Counted from the first letter of the stretch, positions 16,150 to 25,315 are shown. The stretch is 25,321 nucleotides of DNA from GCA-2689995 sp964529325 (GCA_964529325.1 CAZGWH010000031.1:1-25321), one strand, 5' to 3'. The notes: a model not told the origin generated them from the sequence alone. Program-made: numbers and translations.

Positions 16150-17445
16150 TTAAGCAACTTTTTTCTCAGAATCAAACTGTTCTTCTTCAGTACTACCTTT
16201 TAAAGAAACAGTTGAGGCACTGCCTTGCATTACCGTATTTTGAATTACATCAAAATATCCTGCACCAACAAATGCTTGATGTCTTGCAGCTCTAAATCCA
16301 AATTCTTCATTTGCAAATTCTTTTTGTTGAAGAGTTGAATAAGCATACATTCCGTCTTCTTTATATGCTTTTGCCATTTCAAACATACCATTATTCATAG
16401 AATGCCATCCTGCGAGAGTAATAAATTGATATTTATATCCCATTTTAGCTAATTCTTCTCTGAAGTTTTTCATTGTTGCATCATCTAAATTTGCTTTCCA
16501 ATTGAATGATGGTGAACAATTATATGAAAGAAGCTGATTTGGAAACTTTTCATGAATTGCATCAGCAAATTTTTTCGCTTCCACAAGATTTGGCTTTGCA
16601 GTTTCACACCATAATAAATCAGCGTAAGGAGCATAAGAAAGCCCTCTATCAATAGCTTGCTCAATACCATCATTTACATAGAAAAAACCTTCACCAGACT
16701 GCTCACCTTTAATGAATTTTTGATCTCTTATATCAATATCTGAAGTTAATAATTTTGCTGCATTAGCATCTGTTCTAGCAATAATGACAGTTGGAGTCGC
16801 CATTACATCAGATGCTAATCTGGCAGCAACTAATTTATTTATAGCTTCTTGTGTTGGAACTAATACTTTACCACCCATATGCCCACATTTTTTTGCAGAA
16901 GATAATTGATCTTCCCAGTGAACGGCTGAAGCTCCAGCTTTAATCATATGTTTCATTAGTTCGTATGCATTTAAATTTCCACCAAACCCAGCTTCAGCAT
17001 CAGCAATAATTGGAGCAACCCAATCTATTTTATCATCTTTATTTAACCAATGAATTTCATCCGTTCTAAGTAAAGCATTATTGATTCGTTCTACTAATTT
17101 TGGTACACTATCAACAGGATATAAACTTTGATCTGGGTACATTGTACCCGCAGTATTTGCATCTCCTGCAACTTGCCATCCTGAACAATATACTGCATCT
17201 AATCCCGCTTGTATTTCTTGGATTGCTTGGTTACCAGTTACAGCACCAAGTGCACAAACTACATCTTGAGTTTGCAATTTATTCCAAAATTTTTCAGATC
17301 CTTTTTTTGCCAATGTATGTTCAATTTGCATTGAACCTCTTAAATTTACAACTTCTGCTGCTGAATATGGTCTTTCAACGCCATCCCATCTTGGATTATT
17401 TTTCCAATCTTGCTCAAGTTGATTTATTTGTTCTTCTCTAGTCAT
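16150..17445 (-). CDS. aceA: Isocitrate lyase
   Basis: The enzyme cleaves isocitrate to succinate and glyoxylate, the first step of the glyoxylate shunt, allowing growth on acetate and fatty acids. The 431-residue product is of normal length for the bacterial tetrameric type. It has the N-terminal 'NPRWDGVERPY', 'SGWQVAGDAN', 'ADAEAGFGG', 'HWEDQLSSAKKCGHMGGKVL' with the catalytic signature KKCGH at 185-189, and 'SYNCSPSFNW'. GGG(A) about 10 bases before the ATG serves as ribosome binding site. It lies 14 bases after aceB in an aceBA operon. Confidence 0.97.
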   Translation of the reverse strand: MTREEQINQLEQDWKNNPRWDGVERPYSAAEVVNLRGSMQIEHTLAKKGSEKFWNKLQTQDVVCALGAVTGNQAIQEIQAGLDAVYCSGWQVAGDANTAGTMYPDQSLYPVDSVPKLVERINNALLRTDEIHWLNKDDKIDWVAPIIADAEAGFGGNLNAYELMKHMIKAGASAVHWEDQLSSAKKCGHMGGKVLVPTQEAINKLVAARLASDVMATPTVIIARTDANAAKLLTSDIDIRDQKFIKGEQSGEGFFYVNDGIEQAIDRGLSYAPYADLLWCETAKPNLVEAKKFADAIHEKFPNQLLSYNCSPSFNWKANLDDATMKNFREELAKMGYKYQFITLAGWHSMNNGMFEMAKAYKEDGMYAYSTLQQKEFANEEFGFRAARHQAFVGAGYFDVIQNTVMQGSASTVSLKGSTEEEQFDSEKKVA

Positions 17446-17459
17446 TTATTTTCCCTTTT

Positions 17460-19058
17460 TTATAGTTGATTATATGCTGGTATTGTTAAAAATTCTTCAA
17501 AATTTTCATTTAAAATAAGGTCTGTAAATAATTTTACAGAATAATTAAATGAATCATCATTTTGATTCAAATTTGATTTTAAAGATTCAATTTCACTATT
17601 TAATAGTTGTGTAAAATAGGTAGTATTAAATATTTTATTATTTTCAATTTTTACTTCATTGTGAAGCCATTGCCATAATTGAGATCTGCAAATTTCTGCG
17701 GTGGCGGCATCTTCCATTAAATTATAAAGTGGAACGCAACCATTTCCATTTACCCATGCGTGAATATATTGAATCCCAACTCTAATATTATGTTTTATAC
17801 CATCTTCAGTAATATTTCCTTTTGGTACTTTTAGTAAATCCACTTGATGAATTTTCACATCATTTCGTAAAATGTTTAATTGATTCTTTCCAGAACCAAT
17901 TTTTTCATCAAATGCTTTAAGTGCAAATGGTGCAAGCCCTGGATGAGCAATCCAAGTACCATCATGCCCAGCTTCAGCCTCCCTTAATTTATCTTTTAGT
18001 ACTTTGTTCATTGCAGAAATATTTGCATCCTCATCACCTTTAATTGGGATTTGAGCTGCCATTCCTCCCATTGCATGGGCACCTCTTTTATGACATGTTT
18101 GAATTAATAATTGGACATAACTATTCATGAAATGCCGTCCCATTGTTATTTCAGAGCGGTCTGGTAATATAAAGTTCTTAAAGTTTCTAAATTTCTTAAT
18201 AAAGCTAAAAATATAATCCCATCTGCCACAATTTAATCCAGCAGAGTGTTCTTTCAATTCAAATAATATTTCATCCATTTCAAAAGATGCTAAAATTGTT
18301 TCTATTAAAACGGTCGCTTTAATTGTACCTTGTGGAATATTTAATTCATTTTGCGCATCAATAAAAATATCATTCCATAATCTCGCTTCTAAATGGCTTT
18401 CTAATTTTGGAAGGTAAAAATATGGTCCAGTACCGTTTTCAATTGTTGTTTTTGCATTATGGAAAAAATACATCGCAAAATCGAATATACTAGCAGAAAC
18501 TGGTTTATCATCAAGTAGTATATGTTTTTCTTCTAAATGCCAGCCTCTTGGTCTAACCATTAATGTGGCAATGTCATTATTTAATCTATAGGTTTTATCT
18601 TTGATAGGATGTTTAAATTCAATTGTTTTTTGTACTGCATCTTTTAAATTTATTTGTCCTTGAATAATATTTTCCCATGTAGGGGAGTTTGAATCTTCAA
18701 TGTCAGCCATAAATACTTTAACACCAGAATTTAAAGCATTAATAATCATCTTCCGTTCAACAGGCCCAGTAATCTCAACTCTTCTATCTTGTAAATCATC
18801 TAATACTGGATTAATTTTCCAATCACCCTCTCTTATAGATTTAGTCTCATTTAAAAAATCTGGAAAGTGTCCGTTATCTATGTCCTGCTGTACTCGTTTT
18901 CGTTTTTCTAAAAGAGAATTTCTTCTATCTCGATATTTATTTTCAAGTTTGACAAAAAATGATATTGCTTCGGGTGATAGTATTTCTCTATACTCACTCG
19001 TTAAGCTTTTGGTGAAGGTAATATTTAATTTTTCGTCAATCATATTTCTTGAATTCAT
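17460..19058 (-). CDS. aceB: Malate synthase A
   Basis: The enzyme condenses glyoxylate with acetyl-CoA to malate, completing the glyoxylate shunt. The 532-residue product is the right size for the A isoform (the G isoform is about 720). Family segments include 'VFMADIEDSNSPTWENIIQGQINL', here shown only in part by its ADIEDS-x-x-PTW core, 'NCGRWDYIFS', 'MGGMAAQIPIKGD', and 'GHDGTWIAHPGL' from about residue 364. It is the first gene of the aceBA operon. AGGA lies about 7 bases before the ATG. An alternative Met at residue 6 exists. Expression is probably controlled by the divergent regulator through repeats at 19122-19162. Confidence 0.96.
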   Translation of the reverse strand: MNSRNMIDEKLNITFTKSLTSEYREILSPEAISFFVKLENKYRDRRNSLLEKRKRVQQDIDNGHFPDFLNETKSIREGDWKINPVLDDLQDRRVEITGPVERKMIINALNSGVKVFMADIEDSNSPTWENIIQGQINLKDAVQKTIEFKHPIKDKTYRLNNDIATLMVRPRGWHLEEKHILLDDKPVSASIFDFAMYFFHNAKTTIENGTGPYFYLPKLESHLEARLWNDIFIDAQNELNIPQGTIKATVLIETILASFEMDEILFELKEHSAGLNCGRWDYIFSFIKKFRNFKNFILPDRSEITMGRHFMNSYVQLLIQTCHKRGAHAMGGMAAQIPIKGDEDANISAMNKVLKDKLREAEAGHDGTWIAHPGLAPFALKAFDEKIGSGKNQLNILRNDVKIHQVDLLKVPKGNITEDGIKHNIRVGIQYIHAWVNGNGCVPLYNLMEDAATAEICRSQLWQWLHNEVKIENNKIFNTTYFTQLLNSEIESLKSNLNQNDDSFNYSVKLFTDLILNENFEEFLTIPAYNQL

Positions 19059-19096
19059 TTAATCCTATTTTTATATTTATCTGATGGCTAAATTTT

Positions 19097-19102
19097 ATTA
19101 TA
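19097..19102 (-). promoter_or_regulatory. Putative -10 box of the aceBA promoter
   Basis: On the minus strand this reads TATAAT, a perfect -10 hexamer, 39 bases before the aceB ATG. TTTACT at 19121-19126 (18-base spacer) is a fair -35 and overlaps the first operator repeat, which fits repression by occlusion. Confidence 0.5.
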
Positions 19103-19121
19103 AAGACATGGTTAATTTGTA

Positions 19122-19162
19122 GTAAATTTTACAAGAAAAATTTTACATTGTAAATTTTACAA
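19122..19162. promoter_or_regulatory. Triple-repeat operator between aceB and its divergent regulator
   Basis: Two copies of the interrupted palindrome GTAAA-T-TTTAC lie at 19122-19132 and 19150-19160, each followed by AA. A third half-conserved copy (AATTTTACAT, 19139-19148) sits between them. The ATTTTAC cores start at 19126, 19140 and 19154, an exact 14-bp step. The last copy ends a few bases before the regulator's ATG, and the first overlaps the candidate aceB -35. This suggests control of aceBA plus autoregulation. Confidence 0.6.
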
Positions 19163-19166
19163 AACT

Positions 19167-20741
19167 ATGAAAAAACAAACAAATTTATTAAGAAAAACTC
19201 ATTTTTTAGGTTCTAAAGTAAGATCATTACGAAAAAGGAATGGACTTACATTAGTTGATTTATCCACAAGATGCATGCAGGTTGATGCAGATAAGGCACC
19301 TTCTGTATCTTATTTAAGTTTAATTGAATCTGGAAAACGAGTGCCATCAAAGGATGTGCTTAAATTATTTGGTGAAATATTTCAGAAAGACATTGAATGG
19401 TTTATGGATGATCAAGTTGAAGATGATTTTTCAGTGAATGAAGAAAGCCATGGTAATTTAAAATCTGTCCAATTAGAGCCTAATTTTTTATTTTCCAAAA
19501 AACTGTTAGAATCATCTATTCCTGAGTTATTATCTCAAACAGGTGTTAGTGGTCGGAAATTTGCACATATATTAATTAGATCTTATCAAGAAATGCATCA
19601 AAATCAATTTCCTGATTTGGAGCGAGCTGCTGAAGAAGTAGGAAAGAAAAAATTCCCATTAACTGAAAAAGACTTAATGAAAATTGCAAAACAAATTGGG
19701 TTGAAAATTCATTGGTTTGACAGAAAAGCATTTACAACAGAAACCGAATCTGGACGAAAATTGAAATCGATGTTTCGCTCTTTTTTTGTAGCACCTAAAG
19801 ATGTGTATATAAACAGACAATTAAAAAAAAAACCAAGTCGATTAAAGTATGATTTAGCGACTCATATTGCACATAAAGTTTTGCATAATGGTGATGGTTT
19901 AGTTTCAAATCAAGCAACAGGTGGCGAAATAGGTGGTTCACCACGACCAGAAATTCAATCGGCTGAATCAATTTCGGCTCAGGAAATATTATTAGCTTGG
20001 AGAGATTTTGAATGCAGCTTTTTTGCAGGGGCATTATTATGTCCTAAAGTGCCATTTAGAAATTTTCTAAATCGACATAAATATGATGTGAATTGTGGCG
20101 ATAACGTTAAACTTACTCCAGCGGTAATAATGAGAAGAATGACAGCCGTTTCTACTTATAAACACTGGCATTATTTTGATTCATACCCTCCACAATATTT
20201 AAGAGCAGTTTATCGTGGAAATGGTATTCCTTTACCTTGGGGCAATATGAATTTAGAAATTGATCCTTGTCAAAAATGGGCTGTTTTTAAAATGTTAAAT
20301 GAAACAACAACTCGAAAACCAATTACTCAATTATCTTTACTTATTGATAATAATTTCATTCGCTTATATTCGTGTATTTCTGTAAAAACAAAAGATGCTT
20401 CAGGAAATACTCACATTTTATCAACAGGAATTGATTTAATCCCATCATTAAAGCATCAAGGTATTGATTATAAAATGATACTTCTAGAATTAAAAGATAA
20501 ATTAGCTATTGGTAAAGAAATCAAGCTAAAAGGAAGCGAATTTGGGAATCAGTTATTAGCAATTTCACGCATATTAAACATACAATGGATTGCTGATGGA
20601 CTTGAAAAACCAATAACAATGATTTGCCCACGAGCATCAAGATGTCCACGAAATACACCCTGTAAAAACCATAAAGAAACTCCAAAACGAATTTCATGGG
20701 TCAATGAAATTAGAAATTCAATTTTAGAAGAAATTAATTGA
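19167..20741 (+). CDS. RamB/ScfR-like XRE-family regulator of the glyoxylate shunt
   Basis: The 524-residue product has an XRE-type helix-turn-helix at about residues 12-77 ('LGSKVRSLRKRNGLTLVDLS...SYLSLIESGKRVPS'), an ImmA/IrrE-like middle region, and a long C-terminal domain of the ScfR (DUF2083) kind. Proteins of this build, such as RamB of Corynebacterium, control acetate and propionate use, including aceA/aceB. Its divergent position from aceBA supports the same role. The HExxH zinc site of active ImmA peptidases is not conserved: the matching place reads THIAHKVLH (His233, His236, no Glu). A Cys cluster C487-x5-C493-x5-C499 near the end could bind metal. Acyl-CoA sensing is suggested for some family members and is inference here. 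Confidence 0.85.
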   Translation: MKKQTNLLRKTHFLGSKVRSLRKRNGLTLVDLSTRCMQVDADKAPSVSYLSLIESGKRVPSKDVLKLFGEIFQKDIEWFMDDQVEDDFSVNEESHGNLKSVQLEPNFLFSKKLLESSIPELLSQTGVSGRKFAHILIRSYQEMHQNQFPDLERAAEEVGKKKFPLTEKDLMKIAKQIGLKIHWFDRKAFTTETESGRKLKSMFRSFFVAPKDVYINRQLKKKPSRLKYDLATHIAHKVLHNGDGLVSNQATGGEIGGSPRPEIQSAESISAQEILLAWRDFECSFFAGALLCPKVPFRNFLNRHKYDVNCGDNVKLTPAVIMRRMTAVSTYKHWHYFDSYPPQYLRAVYRGNGIPLPWGNMNLEIDPCQKWAVFKMLNETTTRKPITQLSLLIDNNFIRLYSCISVKTKDASGNTHILSTGIDLIPSLKHQGIDYKMILLELKDKLAIGKEIKLKGSEFGNQLLAISRILNIQWIADGLEKPITMICPRASRCPRNTPCKNHKETPKRISWVNEIRNSILEEIN

Positions 20742-20811
20742 TATTTTATTTCATTTAATATCAATATATGAATGTAATTAAATTTAATGAGTCGATAAAG
20801 GAAAGATTTAA

Positions 20812-21900
20812 ATGGAACAATATATAAATTTATTGCAGGGTACACCGCTGTATGAATGGCTAAAGTGGAAACCTGTTCAGGCAATTATTTTAATTTTATT
20901 TTCAATTATTTTATCAAAACTGTTTGATTGGATTGTTACATCGTTTTTAACACGATTAACAAAAAAAACAAAAACAACTTTTGATGATAAACTCATTTCA
21001 ATTTTACACCGTCCAATTTTTTATACCATTTTATTTTTTGGATTTAATGTTTCAATTAATTTATTAGATTTTTCTGAAAAATTTCATTTTACATTATCTG
21101 GTATTTTTAAAACATTAACTATATTTATTTGGTCGGCTGTTGGGTTTAGCTCTTTACTCGAAATTTTAAGTTGGTATGCCAAATCTGATAAAACAAATAG
21201 ATTAATTCGAAAGCGTACACTTCCATTATTTGACAATTTAGGTAAAATCATCATTTTTATTGTTGCCAGTTATTTTATTATGATAAGTTGGAAAATAGAT
21301 GTTACTGGTTGGCTAGCATCTGCTGGTGTTTTAGGAATTGTTCTTGGCTTGGCGGCAAAGGATACATTAGCTAATTTATTTGCAGGAATATTTATTATGG
21401 CAGATGCACCTTATAAAGAAGCTGATTATATAAACTTAGATACAGGAGAACGAGGGTATATTCGTTCAATTGGTTTAAGAAGTACACGAATCATGACCAG
21501 AGATGATATTGAAATTACCGTTCCCAATTCAATTATTGCAAATTCTAAAATTGTAAATGAAAGTGGTGGACCGCATGAACATGAACGAATACGAGTTAAA
21601 GTAAATGTTGCCTATGGCAGTGATGTTGAACAAGTTAAAAAAATATTAGTAGAAATTGCAGAGAAAACAAATTCAGTAAGAAATAGTCCTATTCCAAGAG
21701 TTCGATTTAGAGAATTTCAAGATAGTAGTTTATATTTTCAATTATTATGTTGGATTGAAGAACCTGCATTTAGAGGACGAGTTATAGATGAAATTAATAC
21801 CGAAGTGTATAATCGATTTAATATAGAAGGTATAAAATTTCCATTTCCTCAACGCACATTGCATATTGCCAATTGGAATGAAAAAAATAATAAAGGGTAA
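20812..21900 (+). CDS. MscS-family mechanosensitive ion channel
   Basis: The 362-residue inner-membrane protein should open under membrane tension and release solutes on osmotic downshock. Hydrophobic segments are seen at about 20-40, 65-82, 95-117, 140-160 and 166-196. The last is the pore helix, with Gly/Ala spacing (GWLASAGVLGIVLGLAAKDT). It is followed by the beta domain 'ERGYIRSIGLRSTRIMTRDDIEITVPNS', of which the core G-x-V/I-x-x-I-G-L-R-x-T pattern is diagnostic, and a soluble alpha/beta tail. Five helices make it larger than the three-helix E. coli MscS. AAAGGA lies about 10 bases before the ATG. It may be cotranscribed with the next ORF. Confidence 0.92.
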   Translation: MEQYINLLQGTPLYEWLKWKPVQAIILILFSIILSKLFDWIVTSFLTRLTKKTKTTFDDKLISILHRPIFYTILFFGFNVSINLLDFSEKFHFTLSGIFKTLTIFIWSAVGFSSLLEILSWYAKSDKTNRLIRKRTLPLFDNLGKIIIFIVASYFIMISWKIDVTGWLASAGVLGIVLGLAAKDTLANLFAGIFIMADAPYKEADYINLDTGERGYIRSIGLRSTRIMTRDDIEITVPNSIIANSKIVNESGGPHEHERIRVKVNVAYGSDVEQVKKILVEIAEKTNSVRNSPIPRVRFREFQDSSLYFQLLCWIEEPAFRGRVIDEINTEVYNRFNIEGIKFPFPQRTLHIANWNEKNNKG

Positions 21901-21903
21901 ATT

Positions 21904-22296
21904 TTGATTAAAAAATTAAATTCGTTCTTCATCTTCATTTTAGTCATTTTTTCGTTTATCTATGCTAAACCTCGAATAGCAGTTATTGAATTTAAAGGTG
22001 TATTTATTGAAAATTATGTCGCTCAACAGCTTATTTCCTATTTTCAAATGGAATTACACTATTGGACGAGTAATGGAAAAGCAGAAGTTGATTTCATACT
22101 TTCCGATGATGATATTTTGTCACTTGAAGCAAAAGCAGGTATAAATACAAAAAGCCGAAGTTTGAAAACTTATATTGATAAATATTCTCCTGATATTGCT
22201 TTGCGTACATCACCTAAGAATTTAAATAAAAATGGGGATATTTTAAATATTTCACTTTATGCTCTTTCGCAATTGAAAGACCTTATTCAAGATTAA
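21904..22296 (+). pseudogene. Chimeric ORF: export signal fused to the C-terminal piece of a DUF4143 ATPase
   Basis: The 130-codon frame starts at TTG 21904, with AAAGGG just upstream. Residues 1-21 are a signal peptide ending IYA, followed by PRIAVIEFKG, a typical opening of exported proteins. From residue 33 the sequence becomes 'VFIENYVAQQLISY', 'ELHYWTSNGKAEVDFIL', 'LEAKAG', 'SKSLKTYIDKY'-like and 'NISLYAL', the C-terminal nuclease-fold part of cytoplasmic ATPases with a DUF4143 domain. An exported leader on a cytoplasmic domain tail makes no biological sense, so this looks like a deletion junction near 22000 joining two broken genes. It is still an open frame, so expression cannot be excluded. 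Confidence 0.65.
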
Positions 22297-22486
22297 GTGT
22301 ATATGAGAATTTAGGTTCTCGCGGATTTACAGATATCCCTTCAATAATCTCATCTTGTTGCTTTCGAATCGATAAAGGTCCATTCACCAGTTTAATAGTT
22401 TTCTTTTCGGTCGATAAAATGTAAGCATGAAGCGATGGTATATAATACTGCTTCTGTTTCTCAATTGAATTAATTCTTGATTGTTT
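22283..22486 (-). pseudogene. Possible decayed gene end, antisense to the tail of the chimeric ORF
   Basis: On the minus strand a 67-codon open frame ends at TAA (22283-22285) with protein-like content (QKQYYIPSLHAYILSTEKK, then GPLSIRKQQDEIIEGI). It has no ATG and begins right after a TAG. Its base composition is less AT-rich than the flanks, as expected of former coding DNA. I do not recognise the family. It may be the C-terminal remnant of a gene lost in the same deletion. The remaining part of the interval, 22487-22593, is very AT-rich and I see nothing in it. Confidence 0.3.
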
Positions 22487-22593
22487 CTAATTAACATGTC
22501 GATTGATTCGAAATAAATAAATAATAAGTCGATTAATAAGATTTAATTTTGAAATTATTCATTGAAAAAGAAAGTAATCTAAAAGATTCTAAG

Positions 22594-22857
22594 TTAATAT
22601 AATAATCTAATTATAAAGTTGCGAATAAAGTTTAGAGCAAATATGGCGAGCATTGGAGATATATCAATACCTATATTAAAAGATGAAGTAATATTCCTGA
22701 AAGGTTCTAAAATAGGTTCTGTAACATTAAATATTATCTGTACATATCTGTTATAATGGCTAATTTGAATCCATGATAAAATTACTCTAATAATTATTAA
22801 GAATGATAATAGACTAAAAACACTACTTACTAAACTTATTAGATAAAAATTATTCAT
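22594..22857 (-). CDS. YggT family membrane protein
   Basis: The 87-residue product has two strongly hydrophobic segments (about 5-27 and 64-86) flanking the conserved stretch 'LSWIQISHYNRYVQIIFNVTEPILEPFRNI', recognisable by its I-L-S-W, the N-x-x-x-x-x-x-x-x-TEP-x-L-x-P-x-R core. YggT proteins are inner-membrane proteins linked to osmotic stress and cell-division or envelope functions, with no defined reaction. It starts eight bases before the stop of the upstream T9SS protein, so the two are probably cotranscribed, although the scaffold gap leaves that junction slightly uncertain. Confidence 0.85.
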   Translation of the reverse strand: MNNFYLISLVSSVFSLLSFLIIIRVILSWIQISHYNRYVQIIFNVTEPILEPFRNITSSFNIGIDISPMLAIFALNFIRNFIIRLLY

Positions 22858-25315
22858 TGTTAATAGACATTAATTTNNNNNNNNNNNNNNNNNNNNNNNN
22901 NNNNNNNNNNNNNNNNNNNNNNNNNNNNNNNNNNNNNNNNNNNNNNNNNNNNNNNNNNNNNNNNNNNNNNNNNNNNGATGATAATTTAATAAAATATAAA
23001 CCACTTGGGAAATTATCAGCATTCCAATTAATTGTATGGTTTCCTGATGATTGTAGCCCATTCGTTAAAGTAGTTAACTTTTGTCCTTCAATATTATAGA
23101 TATTTAAAGATATATGAGTATCTATAGGTAATCCATAGCTAATAGTAGTTACTGGATTAAATGGATTTGGAAATGCAGGATTAAGTACAAACTGTTCAGG
23201 TATAATCTTTATACTTCCAGTAGCTGATTGAACTTCACTTACTAAAAGATTACTAAACCGCTCAAGATTTGCATTTAGATTAATAATTAATCCTGTAGAA
23301 TATTGATATAGTTTTAATTGTGGAACTTCACCATCTTCGAGGAAGCCTTCAGTTTGCTTACTTATATCTCTTCCCATAATTGGGAGAGTAGTTATGTTTT
23401 CTGTATAATGAGCTGAACCTACAAGTACATCATTATTATAAGCTAATATATAATCATTCTCTGATGGTTGTTTATTATCTATAGTAATTTCATTTATAAG
23501 GTAAAATGCTTGATTTGTGGATTGAGTAAACTCAAATTCACTGTAATTAGTTGATGAACTTTTACTAAGTGAAATAGATTCACCCACACAACCATCTCCC
23601 CATTCAAATGAAGTTGATTCATTGCTATTTAGCCAATATCCTTGTTTGTTCTTTAAATTATTAAGATTACCACTCCAACCATCATCTGTATTAAAAAGAC
23701 CTAATCCTTGCCCTAAAATGAAGTCAAATCTATCGGGATATTCAGTATTATTAAGTGCATCAAGTGTAAGTGCATCATCAATTCCTGAATATGAAATTAA
23801 GTTATTTCCAAAAGATAAATCATAGGTTAAACATTCACCGAGGTAGCCATTTTCTAATGTAAAATACCAGTTGGTTTCACCACTTACATTTAACCAATAT
23901 CCACTAAAGGCATCAACTTCTGTTAAATTACCACTCCAACCTGATTCAGTATTAAAAAGACCCAGACCTTGACCTAATAAAAAGTTCACTTCTACACCTT
24001 GGTTTTCTAATTCAGTTAGTAGTGCTTCGGTATTTGATTGTGTTGGTTTACCTGGAAAACTAATAAGGTTATTACCATAATTTAGTTCAATATTATAAAA
24101 ACAACTTCCCTCAATTTCAGCATTTACATTATAGTTTACTGCATTAATATCCATACATCCACCCAGTACAAGTTGAACATAATTATCACTTTCATCTGAG
24201 GTTGTATTACCAAATTGGTCAGTTGCAGTAACTTTAAACCGACCATTATCTGTATAAATTTCAGGTAAAAGTACAGATTCTAATCCATCGTTTTCTGTGG
24301 GTGCTTCCAATGGTTCATAAGATTGTCCAATTGCTTGAGAGAACAATACGGTAATGGGTGTATCTAAAAAGGTATCATCCGTAGCTGACCAACTTACTTC
24401 TGTTTCAGCTCCTGCAGGTAAAAGTTCTCCACCATTTGGAGATTCAAGTAGTATCTCAGGGTTTTTACTATCAACGATGGTAATATTAGAAACTTGAGAA
24501 AATACAAGTGTACTATCTCCACCACCTGGAATTATTGGATTTCCAATAGTAAAATATCCATCGGAGTAATCAGAAGTATTATTACCAAATTCATCGGTAG
24601 CTGTTATCTTTAATCTTACAAATTGTTCATCAATTGATGGTAATGTGGAGTTATAATTACCTGAGTTTTCGATATCCTCTGAAATTGTTGTGTATGGTGT
24701 ACCAATTCCGATGGATTGTTGAATATTAATTGGACTTAGTCCAAATTGGTCATCCTCAGCAGTCCATTGGATAGGTATAGATTCACCCGAATTATAACTT
24801 TCTCCACCATTTGGTGTAGATAAATTAATTGTTGGGTTCTTACTATCTACAATAGTGATATTTGATGGTTGGGTAATAACTAAAGTACTATCACCGCCAC
24901 CTGGTATTATTGGATTACCAATGGTAAAATAGCCATCAGAATAGTCCGTCGAATTATTACCGAATATATCCGTAGCTGTTGCTTTAATTCTTACAAACTG
25001 TAAATCTTCATTAGGTAGTATTAAATTGCTACTTCCTGAATTTCCTATGTTTTCGGTAAGAGAAGTATATGGCTCACCAATTGATTTACTAATTGAGATT
25101 TGTATAGGTTGTTCATTAAACGAAGCATCATCTGCCGACCATGTACCACTAATTGTTTCATTTGTACTAAATTGTTCACTTCCATTTGGGTATTGCCAAT
25201 TAATTGTTGGGTCTTGGCTATCAATAGTTAATACACCCGAGTTTTGCCAAATGGTAATCGTGGAATCTTGTGCATATAAATTAAGTATAAATAATAGTAG
25301 TATTAATTTCTTCAT
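22850..25315 (-). CDS. T9SS-sorted repeat protein (interrupted by a scaffold gap)
   Basis: The frame encodes about 821 residues including unknown ones. It starts with a signal peptide (MKKLILLLFILNLYAQ). Three Ig/fibronectin-like repeats of about 125 residues follow ('PNGGE...', 'F-V-R-L-K-I-T-A-T-D-x-F-G-N-N'; the 'IIPGGGDSTLV' linker recurs every 375 bp). Then comes a short Cys motif (GCMDINAVNYN...GSC), two copies of a domain of about 87 residues ('GNNLIS', 'LGQGLGLFNT', 'GWSGNL', 'GYWLN'), and a T9SS type-A tail starting AFPNPFNPVTTISYGLP. It is a secreted or surface-attached protein with no recognisable catalytic site. The last residues (KLMSINNE) lie beyond the gap. They suit the usual tail ending, but frame continuity is unproven. 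Confidence 0.85.
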   Translation of the reverse strand: MKKLILLLFILNLYAQDSTITIWQNSGVLTIDSQDPTINWQYPNGSEQFSTNETISGTWSADDASFNEQPIQISISKSIGEPYTSLTENIGNSGSSNLILPNEDLQFVRIKATATDIFGNNSTDYSDGYFTIGNPIIPGGGDSTLVITQPSNITIVDSKNPTINLSTPNGGESYNSGESIPIQWTAEDDQFGLSPINIQQSIGIGTPYTTISEDIENSGNYNSTLPSIDEQFVRLKITATDEFGNNTSDYSDGYFTIGNPIIPGGGDSTLVFSQVSNITIVDSKNPEILLESPNGGELLPAGAETEVSWSATDDTFLDTPITVLFSQAIGQSYEPLEAPTENDGLESVLLPEIYTDNGRFKVTATDQFGNTTSDESDNYVQLVLGGCMDINAVNYNVNAEIEGSCFYNIELNYGNNLISFPGKPTQSNTEALLTELENQGVEVNFLLGQGLGLFNTESGWSGNLTEVDAFSGYWLNVSGETNWYFTLENGYLGECLTYDLSFGNNLISYSGIDDALTLDALNNTEYPDRFDFILGQGLGLFNTDDGWSGNLNNLKNKQGYWLNSNESTSFEWGDGCVGESISLSKSSSTNYSEFEFTQSTNQAFYLINEITIDNKQPSENDYILAYNNDVLVGSAHYTENITTLPIMGRDISKQTEGFLEDGEVPQLKLYQYSTGLIINLNANLERFSNLLVSEVQSATGSIKIIPEQFVLNPAFPNPFNPVTTISYGLPIDTHISLNIYNIEGQKLTTLTNGLQSSGNHTINWNADNFPSGLYFIKLSXXXXXXXXXXXXXXXXXXXXXXXXXXXXXXXXXXKLMSINNE
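22877..22976. other. Assembly gap, exactly 100 N
   Basis: Exactly 100 N is the usual scaffold placeholder for unknown length. In sibling T9SS tails the distance from the 'YFxKL' motif to the terminal 'K-(L/M)-x' motif is about 9 residues, so the true missing sequence may be only about 30 bases. Confidence 0.97.

Noticed and set aside
16485..16673. Additional minus-strand ORF of 62 codons within aceA
   Set aside because: It is an out-of-frame shadow of a strongly conserved enzyme gene.
24500..25100. Recent DNA duplication or assembly artefact in the T9SS repeat protein
   Set aside because: The 375-bp copies differ at many positions, mostly silently, consistent with old protein-domain repeats.
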